From Nostoc sp. CHAB 5834 (GTDB lineage Bacteria; Cyanobacteriota; Cyanobacteriia; Cyanobacteriales; Nostocaceae), in assembly GCA_020829485.1 (NCBI GenBank), contig JAIVFU010000001.1, forward strand, positions 162,108 through 226,107: a stretch of 64,000 nt of DNA, written 5' to 3'. A program made the translations under genes and the position numbers. The notes under the pieces are model-generated. The model searched no databases, was not told where the DNA came from, and saw only the letters and a program-made list of their open reading frames with translations. This document shows positions 10,569-17,949 of this stretch, in pieces (position 1 is the first letter of the stretch; every line of letters starts with the position of its first letter).

Positions 10569-11636
10569 ATGTCAAACTCAAATTTGCTCAATCAAGTTTT
10601 CTTAACTTTTGTAGATAACTTTAAAGAACATAGAGAAGACTTATCAGCGCTGCTCCTAACACACGATAAATATTTATGGTTGGGATCAGATGAAACCTCA
10701 ACTATTGAACGTCTCTCTTTGGTTGATAATGATAAGTTTACAGATCATCAACAATTTAGGGTAGCAGAATTTATCAATTTACCTGCGCCAGAAGACCAAG
10801 AAATTGATATAGAAGGACTTGCTTACACAGATTATTACTTGTGGTTTGTGGGTTCTCATAGTTACAAACGCAAAAAGCCGAAACCTGATAAAACCGATGC
10901 ACAAAACTTTAAAAGGCTGGCCAAAATTGAATCAGAACCCAACCGTTACCTTTTAGGAAGGATTCCTTTGATAGAAGGTGAGTTATTCTCATCTTGCCCA
11001 CACCCCCAAAACCCAAATGTGCAATTGAATGCTGCTAAACTAGAGGTGACGAACCAGGGGAATTTGCTTCTTACTGCTTTAGCAGATGACGTTCATTTAG
11101 GCTTATTTATCAAGGCTGGAACTGCGGGAAAAGATAACGGCTTTGATATTGAAGGAATAGGCATTTATCAAAACCGGATTTTTTTGGGTTTGCGTGGGCC
11201 TGTATTGCGGGGTTGGGCTGTTATTCTGGAAATTGAGTTAGAAGATTCTAGCCCTGGAATTATGAAACTACGGCAAATTGGAAAAGCGAAGGAGTTATAT
11301 AAAAAGCATTTTATCTGGTTGAATGGTTTGGGAATTCGGGATTTGTGTGTAGATAGAAATGATTTGTTGATTTTAGCTGGGCCAACGATGGATTTAGATG
11401 GGCCCGTGCAAGTTTATCGCTGGATAAATGGCGTTAACTTGCGAGAAAATGTCTTCAGCAATCCAGATTTTGTACAAGATATTCCTTATGGAAATCGGGA
11501 AGATCATGCTGAGGGAATGACGCTGTTTCAGGATGTTGCTGGCATACCTTCGCTATTGGTAGTTTATGACTCTCCAGCAACAATTAGACTGGTGGGTGAT
11601 AGTGGTGTAATAGCGGATGTGTTTAAGCTGGGATAA
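10569..11636 (+). CDS. DUF3616 family protein
   Basis: The 355-residue soluble protein has DUF3616 features: LWLGSDETSTIERL near the N-terminus, DIEGLAYTDYYLWFVGSHSYKRKKPK, FDIEGIGIYQNRIFLGLRGPVLRG, and the C-terminal DHAEGMTLFQDVAG. The repeated strand pattern suggests a beta-propeller. No catalytic function is known to me. It is divergent from the CHAD gene. Confidence 0.8.
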   Translation: MSNSNLLNQVFLTFVDNFKEHREDLSALLLTHDKYLWLGSDETSTIERLSLVDNDKFTDHQQFRVAEFINLPAPEDQEIDIEGLAYTDYYLWFVGSHSYKRKKPKPDKTDAQNFKRLAKIESEPNRYLLGRIPLIEGELFSSCPHPQNPNVQLNAAKLEVTNQGNLLLTALADDVHLGLFIKAGTAGKDNGFDIEGIGIYQNRIFLGLRGPVLRGWAVILEIELEDSSPGIMKLRQIGKAKELYKKHFIWLNGLGIRDLCVDRNDLLILAGPTMDLDGPVQVYRWINGVNLRENVFSNPDFVQDIPYGNREDHAEGMTLFQDVAGIPSLLVVYDSPATIRLVGDSGVIADVFKLG

Positions 11637-11673
11637 TATGAATTTTGGATTTTAGATTTTGGATTTTGGATTT

Positions 11674-12078
11674 TTAAAGGTTAGTGGAGATTGCTTGTAC
11701 AGGACAAGTGGGGATACACTGTTCGCAGACGATACAACGCGATCGCGTGAATGTGAGTTTGTATGTCTCTGGGTGGAGAGTGAGAGCTTCGGTAGGACAA
11801 ACCCCAGTACACAAGCCACAGTGGACACACACATCCTCATCGATCGCAATTTCGCCTAAGGTATGAGAAACATTAACATGGCGCGATCGCATCCACTCGA
11901 TCGCTGCATCTAATTGATCGATATCTCCCGATAGTTCCACTACCAGTTTGCCAATTTGATTTGGGGCAACTTGGGCACGGATAATATTGGCGGCAACGTT
12001 AAACTCTTTGGCCAGTACGTAAGTGACTGGCATTTGTACGGCGCGTTTCGGGAAGGTAAGCGTTACTCTTTTTTTCAC
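11674..12078 (-). CDS. NIL domain, 2x[4Fe-4S] ferredoxin-like protein
   Basis: Residues 1-75 form a NIL domain (the small ACT-like fold also found at the C-terminus of MetN transporters). The C-terminal half holds two cluster motifs, CVHCGLCTGVCP and CIVCEQCIPTCP, each of the CxxCxxCxxxCP type. At 134 residues it matches a family conserved in cyanobacteria. It is probably an electron carrier whose NIL part may sense a small ligand; partner unknown. It converges with the DUF3616 gene. Confidence 0.88.
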   Translation of the reverse strand: MKKRVTLTFPKRAVQMPVTYVLAKEFNVAANIIRAQVAPNQIGKLVVELSGDIDQLDAAIEWMRSRHVNVSHTLGEIAIDEDVCVHCGLCTGVCPTEALTLHPETYKLTFTRSRCIVCEQCIPTCPVQAISTNL

Positions 12079-12181
12079 AGGTTTAGCAGAAGGTTTTTTC
12101 TGTTGTAGCGTATTGAGCGAAGAGGCTCTTGTGTAGGGAGCGCTTTGCTGCGGGAAAAATTTTGAAATTCGCCTGCCTTCA

Positions 12182-12280
12182 TGGTTTCAGAGGCAACTCA
12201 CCGCCGTTTTGACTCACCAAAACTATGCGGTTGAAGTCGCCACTGATGGCGATGCAGCTTGGGATCTTATTCAAACTTAG
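12182..12280 (+). pseudogene. Remnant of a response-regulator receiver domain
   Basis: The frame reads QLTAVLTHQNYAVEVATDGD and then AAWDLIQT before a TAG at 12278-12280. This is the alpha1-beta2-alpha2 stretch of an OmpR-type receiver domain, about 30 residues of 120, with no start and no phospho-acceptor region. It lies in the spacer between two minus-strand genes. Confidence 0.55.
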
Positions 12281-12289
12281 ATTACAATT

Positions 12290-13048
12290 TTAGGCTAACA
12301 TTCTTTGAGGGATGATAATGTAGCCAGTGGTGCGATCGCCAAGTACTAAGTTACGTTGTTCTCCCCAATACCACCAGTATGCAGCAACGTAAGCGCAAAT
12401 TAGGCTATCTAGTTTATCTTCAGTTGCTTTGAGGGCTGCGCCTGTTGTGGGGATTTCAAGAAGGAACGTAGACGCACCAGCGGCTTGCCGTAGGCTACCG
12501 CAGAGGCGCAGAGGAGGAGACAAGGAGGGGAGGATATCAAGAAGATAATTTTGGAGTTTGATTAGTTCTAGGCGGCGCTCATTGACGCGTCCTTTTTTGT
12601 ATTTGAGGATGCGTTCTAAGTTGAATAGGTTAACGATTGCTGGGTGGGGAAAGACTTCTATTTGATATCTGCTGAGTTTTTGCGGTTCTATGGTGGGTGC
12701 ATGTGCAAAACCGCGTGATTCTAATTCTAAGCCAAAGTTGATGGTGCGATGGGCAAAGGGTAGGTTTTGATTAGCTGGGTAGCATCCTGCATGATATTTA
12801 CCAAAGTGCTTGTGGCTGAGTTTGTCGGGGAGGCGACTCCCGGTAGCGTTGGGTATCAGGGTAGGTGCATCTACGGCGATGATTGCTGGTTCGTCTGGTT
12901 GTACACTTTGATCAATCCAACTGAGGATGTCTGCAATGGCTTCTTTGCGGTCTAGATCAAGTAGTTGGAGTTGTCCATCTATCCATTCTAAGCAGCATAG
13001 TCCACTTGGTTGAGATTTCCAGCCTAAATCAATGCCAATAAATTTCAT
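12290..13048 (-). CDS. DUF429 family protein
   Basis: The protein starts MKFIGIDLGW (start at 13048 preferred; the frame extends 14 codons more). This is an RNase H-like fold opening, followed by AIIAVDAPTLIPNATGSRLPD and the C-terminal KATEDKLDSLICAYVAAYWW typical of DUF429, predicted nuclease-like proteins. Around residues 175-195 the stretch PPLRLCGSLRQAAGAS interrupts the family pattern and is encoded by a dispersed short repeat (about 12462-12540), so it looks like an in-frame insertion. Confidence 0.82.
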   Translation of the reverse strand: MKFIGIDLGWKSQPSGLCCLEWIDGQLQLLDLDRKEAIADILSWIDQSVQPDEPAIIAVDAPTLIPNATGSRLPDKLSHKHFGKYHAGCYPANQNLPFAHRTINFGLELESRGFAHAPTIEPQKLSRYQIEVFPHPAIVNLFNLERILKYKKGRVNERRLELIKLQNYLLDILPSLSPPLRLCGSLRQAAGASTFLLEIPTTGAALKATEDKLDSLICAYVAAYWWYWGEQRNLVLGDRTTGYIIIPQRMLA

Positions 13049-13198
13049 GACCATAACACAATTTGCGATTATTTTCGCATTTCGCGGCAACGATTCACCT
13101 AAATTTACTTGCTAAAAATTGTGATAAATAATCTTATAATCTTAAACAGTTTGTCTTAATTTATTTTATGTGGCAATAAATTAATCAAGATTATTCCC

Positions 13199-14458
13199 AT
13201 GAATATTTTATTTTTACATCCTAATTTTCCCTCGCAATTTCGCAACCTAGCGACAGTTTTAGGTAAAGATCCTAATTACAAAGTCGTCTTTGGGACAAAT
13301 CGTCCTGAAGGAGAAATACCTGGCGTTTACAAAGCTATTTACACTCCTTCTCGTGAAGCTGCTCCCCAAACCCACCATTATGTCCGCAACCTGGAAAATG
13401 CTGTTCTCACCGCGCAGGCTGTCTATCGCGTGACAGAAAAATTAAAAGCTGAGGGTTTCGTTCCAGATATAGTTTATGGTCATTCTGGTTGGGGGCCGAC
13501 TTTGTTTATGAAAGATATTTTCCCCAAAGCAGAATTATTGTGTTATTTCGAGTGGTTTTACCATGCTCACGGTTCGGATGCAGATTTTGATCCCAGTGAA
13601 CCACTGAACGCTGATGATGAATGCCGTATCCGCGTGAAAAATACGCCGATTTTGACTGATTTATATAGCTGCGATCGCGGTCTTTCTCCAACGAATTGGC
13701 AGCGTCAGCAATTTCCTAAAGAATATCATAGCAAACTCACTGTAATTCATGATGGTGTTGATACCAGATATTTTGTCCCAAAACCAGGCGCAAAGTTAGT
13801 TTTACCAAGAATAAATCTCGACCTTTCCCATGTGGAAGAGTTAGTAACTTATGTGGGACGGGGGATGGAACCTTATAGAGGTTTTCCGCAGTTTATGGAA
13901 ACGGTGGCGCTAATTCAGCAGCGAAGACCTAAGTGCCATGTGGTAGTTGTGGGAGAAGATAGGGTAGCTTATGGGAAGAATCTTCCTGATGGTAAGACTT
14001 ATAAACAATTAATGTTGGAAAAATTATCTTTGGATTTATCGAGGCTGCACTTTACAGATAGGCTTCCTTACAATGAGTATCTTCAGGTTTTGCAAGCTTC
14101 TTCTGCTCATGTTTATTTAACTCGTCCTTTTGTTTTATCCTGGTCAATGTTAGAAGTAATGGCAGCAGGATGTTTACTAGTAGCCTCTAAAACTCCGCCA
14201 GTATTGGAAGTCGTACAGGATGGAGTGAATGGACTGTTGGTAGATTTCTTTTCTCCCAATAATATTGCTAATAGGGTTGAAGAGGCGCTGAATCATCCTC
14301 AGGAGATGCAAGCAATTCGTGCGAATGCGCGAGAGACAATTCTGAAGCGTTATGATTTGGCGAAACTGTTACCACAGCATTTGCAATGGATGTTCGCTGG
14401 TAAAAATTCTCATACTTTGAAAAAGCGCTCAGTTTCTAAAGGATTTGGCAAAAATTAG
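13199..14458 (+). CDS. Glycosyltransferase family 4 protein
   Basis: A GT-B fold enzyme of 419 residues. The N-terminal domain starts MNILFLHPNFPSQFRNLA and includes PDIVYGHSGWGPTLFMKDIFP. The donor-binding domain has YVGRGMEPYRGFPQFMET, VVVVGEDR, and the GT4 signature SWSMLEVMAAGCLLVASKTPPVLEVVQDGVNG with the E-x7-E arrangement. It probably adds a hexose to an exopolysaccharide or lipid-linked glycan in the cytoplasm. A second glycan-type gene follows 78 bp downstream on the same strand. Confidence 0.9.
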   Translation: MNILFLHPNFPSQFRNLATVLGKDPNYKVVFGTNRPEGEIPGVYKAIYTPSREAAPQTHHYVRNLENAVLTAQAVYRVTEKLKAEGFVPDIVYGHSGWGPTLFMKDIFPKAELLCYFEWFYHAHGSDADFDPSEPLNADDECRIRVKNTPILTDLYSCDRGLSPTNWQRQQFPKEYHSKLTVIHDGVDTRYFVPKPGAKLVLPRINLDLSHVEELVTYVGRGMEPYRGFPQFMETVALIQQRRPKCHVVVVGEDRVAYGKNLPDGKTYKQLMLEKLSLDLSRLHFTDRLPYNEYLQVLQASSAHVYLTRPFVLSWSMLEVMAAGCLLVASKTPPVLEVVQDGVNGLLVDFFSPNNIANRVEEALNHPQEMQAIRANARETILKRYDLAKLLPQHLQWMFAGKNSHTLKKRSVSKGFGKN

Positions 14459-14478
14459 TCATTGGTCATTGGTCATTG
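14458..14478. repeat. Heptamer repeat, three GTCATTG units
   Basis: Three tandem GTCATTG units begin at the last base of the GT4 stop codon. It is a short STRR of the same kind as at 4416 and 46737. Confidence 0.75.
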
Positions 14479-14536
14479 GTTACAACTAACAAAGGACAGA
14501 GGACAAAGGACAGAGAAATAAAAACCGATATTTAAA

Positions 14537-15403
14537 ATGCGAATTCTTTTTACCATTGCCCATTTTTTCAAACCTAGCGGTGAGGGTCGTCATGCTTCCC
14601 AACGCAAAGATCCGCAACCCCGCTTACAGGCGTTAACTAATAGCCTTACCGCCTTACACCAATTATTTGGTAAATCTCAAAGTATCATTAACATTGCTCA
14701 ACGAATAGCTTTTCCTGCTAACCAACCGCAGTCTCACGAACTAGATATTGTTATTTGTACAACCAAAGATAATCATCTTTTGAATCAGCTTTCCTTACCA
14801 TCCCATTTATATAAGCATCATTCTACTAATGTAGAACCTCTGCTTTTGGGCTTTGAGTGCCAAGCTGTTCTGCAAAGTTGTCTTGGTCAGTATGATTATT
14901 ACTGCTTCTTGGAAGATGACTTAATTATCCATGATCCTTGGTTTTTTATAAAATTAAATTGGTTTACCCAACAAGCGGGTGATTTAAATTTGCTCCAGCC
15001 AAATCGTTATGAAATCTCCCCTTATGCTTTGGTTAATAAAGCTTACATTGATGGGGATTTGGCTTTGCGAGTAACTGCTCCCTTTCAAAATGTGCAGGAG
15101 CAACCGGAACTCAAGGGTACAATTATGAATGCACCAATTATCTTTCGTCGTGCCCTCAATCCCCATGCAGGCTGCTATTTTTTGAATGCAAATCAGATGG
15201 CTCACTGGGCGAATCAAACTTATTTTCTTGACCGAGATATTAGCTTTGTTGGGCCTCTAGAAAGCGCTGCAACCTTGGGAATTATGAAGACATTTCGGAT
15301 TTATAAAACCTCACCGGAGCAAGCAAGTTTTTTGGAGATTCAGCACTTTGGAACTGGATTTCTAGGGTTAATTGGAGGACAGGTGAGTTTAGCACAGAGG
15401 TAA
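14537..15403 (+). CDS. Glycosyltransferase-like protein, unrecognised family
   Basis: The 288-residue protein has a GT-A-like pattern: ELDIVICTTKDNHLLNQL, then QYDYYCFLEDDLIIHDPWFF, where EDD could be a metal-binding DxD-type motif, then NAPIIFRRALNPHAGCYFLN. The N-terminus MRILFTIAHFF resembles GT-B openings. No signal peptide or membrane segment is seen. It probably acts with the GT4 gene 78 bp upstream. A role in sugar transfer is an inference from motifs and context. Confidence 0.65.
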   Translation: MRILFTIAHFFKPSGEGRHASQRKDPQPRLQALTNSLTALHQLFGKSQSIINIAQRIAFPANQPQSHELDIVICTTKDNHLLNQLSLPSHLYKHHSTNVEPLLLGFECQAVLQSCLGQYDYYCFLEDDLIIHDPWFFIKLNWFTQQAGDLNLLQPNRYEISPYALVNKAYIDGDLALRVTAPFQNVQEQPELKGTIMNAPIIFRRALNPHAGCYFLNANQMAHWANQTYFLDRDISFVGPLESAATLGIMKTFRIYKTSPEQASFLEIQHFGTGFLGLIGGQVSLAQR

Positions 15404-15500
15404 ATCGAATTTAAGAGTTTGGTTTTTGTGAGCAAACAAAATTAATGCGATCGCTATTTATAAAACAGATTATGGCGGTCCAATACGGTTCGTTCTTCAA

Positions 15501-16997
15501 TCAAATCCAAGAGTTGAACCACATTCGCAGTTTATAATCGTGAGGTGAGAGGGGTAAACCCAAATAAATAGGCATCCAGAAAATAAAAGCAGCCAGAATG
15601 ATAAAAGTAATGGTGATACCTAGCACCCGAAGTTGTTGATAATAACTGCGAAGGCACTGATCAACAAACCAAGCGATCGCTAAAAATATAAACACCACTG
15701 CACACATATAGTGGTATATAAAAACGCACCTTGTTACTTTCACCCAAGGTAATAAGTTAGCAGCATAATTTATAACTAAATACAAGGCAATCCAAGTATC
15801 AACACTAAGAGTTGCAGGTACAGAAAAACGCTTTTCTTTCACCCAAAGAATTACGGTTTGTGACACCAGCATCCCTACTAAAAACAACATAGCAGCAACA
15901 CCAAACCACCACAAAAATGGATTGCCCATTGCATGGACATCATAAATAACTTGTCCAGCACCGACAGGCAAAGGCGGGCCCATCACAGGTAAGGGTTCAG
16001 TGATACTTTTAGCCCTTTGATAATAATATGCCATTGGTCGAATCATCAATGGCCATTTGTACCAGGCAGCACAATAAGGATGCACGTTAGGACTATTGCC
16101 ACCTAGCTGTAAGTGAAACTTCAAAATTTGCTGATGTACTGCAATAAATCCATAAGTTTTATCTAATTGAAGGTGAGGAATCCAGATGATGCTGTAAATC
16201 AAAGCTGGGATAATTCCTAGATAAAACAGCATGTGAAAAATATTTAGCTGAGTTAGGTTTTGTAGTGGTGTCTGAGATGAGGGGGAATAAGTGCTAACCC
16301 CTGCCTCCCCTGCCTCTTTCAATGAAGAAGATGCAAAAAAGAGTTTGGAGTTAAGAAAAGAATGTATAAAATGGATTACCCAAGCTGCTATCCAAATGAG
16401 ATAAGCACCTGAGAGGAACCATAAACCGTTCCACTTAGTACCGACTGACGCACCAAAAGCAATGCCAGCAAAAACTAACCAAAAAGAACGTCGCTGATTT
16501 TGATTTTCTAATGCTAATAATAAGAACCAGTGCCCTAATAAACCAAAGATGATGATATAAATATTACTTAAAGCATAGCGAGACTCAACTAGAAAGATGC
16601 CATCACAAGCTGTAAACAAACCGACAAGCAGAGCAAAGCTACGACGATAACTCAATTGATAAGCGATCGCACCTACAACTAAAGGAATAAATGAGCCAGT
16701 AAGGGCATTGAACCACCGATAAGTCCAAGGCGATCGCAATGAACCTGTCAGCCCATTTACTGTATCGTGCCAAAAAGGAATGTGACTGCCAATCCAAATG
16801 CCGATGCCGATCATATATTGACTCAACGGCGGATGAGCATTAAAAAATGGCGTATGCGTGAGATAATTATTACCAAATTTGGCAAAGTAAACTTCATCAA
16901 ATACCAGAGTGTTGAATCGCTCCAGCCCCCAAAACCTTAAGGCGAGTGAGAAAAAAAATACACTCGCCATCCCAATTCTGAACCACTTTTTAGTCAT
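15501..16997 (-). CDS. Phospholipid-carrier-dependent glycosyltransferase (GT39, PMT type)
   Basis: A polytopic membrane protein of 498 residues with about ten hydrophobic segments. The first loop holds NTLVFDEVYFAKFGNNYL, with the catalytic-type Asp-Glu pair, and AHPPLSQYMIGIG, as in protein O-mannosyltransferases (PMT). It uses a lipid-linked sugar on the periplasmic side. Between membrane segments, near residues 225-245, the peptide SLKEAGEAGVSTYSPSSQ is encoded by a GCAGGGGAGGCAGGGG-type spacer repeat (about 16270-16330) and looks inserted. It converges with the glycan genes to its left. Confidence 0.88.
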   Translation of the reverse strand: MTKKWFRIGMASVFFFSLALRFWGLERFNTLVFDEVYFAKFGNNYLTHTPFFNAHPPLSQYMIGIGIWIGSHIPFWHDTVNGLTGSLRSPWTYRWFNALTGSFIPLVVGAIAYQLSYRRSFALLVGLFTACDGIFLVESRYALSNIYIIIFGLLGHWFLLLALENQNQRRSFWLVFAGIAFGASVGTKWNGLWFLSGAYLIWIAAWVIHFIHSFLNSKLFFASSSLKEAGEAGVSTYSPSSQTPLQNLTQLNIFHMLFYLGIIPALIYSIIWIPHLQLDKTYGFIAVHQQILKFHLQLGGNSPNVHPYCAAWYKWPLMIRPMAYYYQRAKSITEPLPVMGPPLPVGAGQVIYDVHAMGNPFLWWFGVAAMLFLVGMLVSQTVILWVKEKRFSVPATLSVDTWIALYLVINYAANLLPWVKVTRCVFIYHYMCAVVFIFLAIAWFVDQCLRSYYQQLRVLGITITFIILAAFIFWMPIYLGLPLSPHDYKLRMWFNSWI

Positions 16998-17170
16998 TAG
17001 TCATTAGTCATTTGTCAAGAGTTAGATAATTCTTCTCCTGCTCCCCCTGCCCCCTCTATTCTTACAGAGATACTTATGGTTGAGCAGTCAAAAGTTTTGT
17101 AGAGAATTACAAACAAAATATGGCGATCGCTATGCTATTGGCAATTATCCAGAAGTTTAACTACCCTTGG

Positions 17171-17530
17171 CTATGCAATCGCAAATTCTGAATTTTTCCG
17201 CAGTTCTTCAGACCGAAACCCTAACACAATCCGATCCTTCGGCACACCAGCCCTAACTAATTCCGTTGCTAACCCGTCTTCAGTGCCATCACGTTGAATC
17301 CAAATTTTGCCATCAATAATATCAATGTGAATCAGACAGCCGTGAACGCGACGCGTTGCAGTTGGAGAGAGTTCTGGTACTGGTTCTCGACCAAGAATCA
17401 TTACCAAATATCGATCCTGTTCTCGATCAAAGATAGTTTCATGCTGAATATTGCCATAAGAGTAAGGAATCTTTGTGTGTTCAGTAAGAATGCTGCAAAT
17501 TAGCTGCCTGTATTGCTCCAGATTACCCAT
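17171..17530 (-). CDS. xisI: XisI family protein
   Basis: The 119-residue protein shows the XisI pattern: RYLVMILG, RRVHGCLIHIDIIDGKIWIQ, and the downstream DGTEDGLATELVRAGVPKDRIVLGF. XisI was named as a controlling factor for fdxN element excision during heterocyst differentiation, but cyanobacterial genomes carry many copies with no excision element nearby. Its start overlaps the end of xisH by 31 bp, so the two are translated as a coupled pair. Confidence 0.9.
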   Translation of the reverse strand: MGNLEQYRQLICSILTEHTKIPYSYGNIQHETIFDREQDRYLVMILGREPVPELSPTATRRVHGCLIHIDIIDGKIWIQRDGTEDGLATELVRAGVPKDRIVLGFRSEELRKNSEFAIA

Positions 17531-17937
17531 CGGACAATAACCTCTCGCTTTGGATTAAAAACGATCAGAGGAATTTTGTAGTCTTCCAATATAAGTTTAC
17601 CAAGCGGCTCTTCCTCAAAAATATCAGTAAAAACATCCTCATGAACAGCGATATACAAAACCCTATCTGGATAATTGCGGGACATTACAGCAAGGTAGGT
17701 AAAGTACTGACCAATTGCCTGTTCTAGGTCTGCTACTTCTGAGTCGCCACTGAAGGTTTTGATTTCTACAGCAATTTTCTGTGTTCCTTTTTCTGCAATG
17801 AGCAACTTTTCGGCTGCCAAATCCACGTAAAGATCCTTTTTTCCCCACTTCAAATGAAATGGATCGTCGGTAATCGTCCAGCCATCTTTGATTAGGGCAT
17901 TTTTGACGTTCTGGTGGTAACGGTCTTTAGCTGGCAT
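17500..17937 (-). CDS. xisH: XisH family protein
   Basis: The 145-residue protein is a PD-(D/E)XK nuclease-like fold: the start is MPAKDRYHQNVKNALIKDGW, then DLYVDLAAEKLLIAEK and IAVEIKTFSGDSEVADLEQAIGQY, with the D...ExK residues of a nuclease core. It is paired with xisI. No fdxN element, recombinase or heterocyst nif gene is in the window. The pair sits 12 bp downstream of the intein-bearing ppsA on the same strand. Confidence 0.9.
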   Translation of the reverse strand: MPAKDRYHQNVKNALIKDGWTITDDPFHLKWGKKDLYVDLAAEKLLIAEKGTQKIAVEIKTFSGDSEVADLEQAIGQYFTYLAVMSRNYPDRVLYIAVHEDVFTDIFEEEPLGKLILEDYKIPLIVFNPKREVIVRWVIWSNTGS

Positions 17938-17949
17938 AAATTACTCGAA

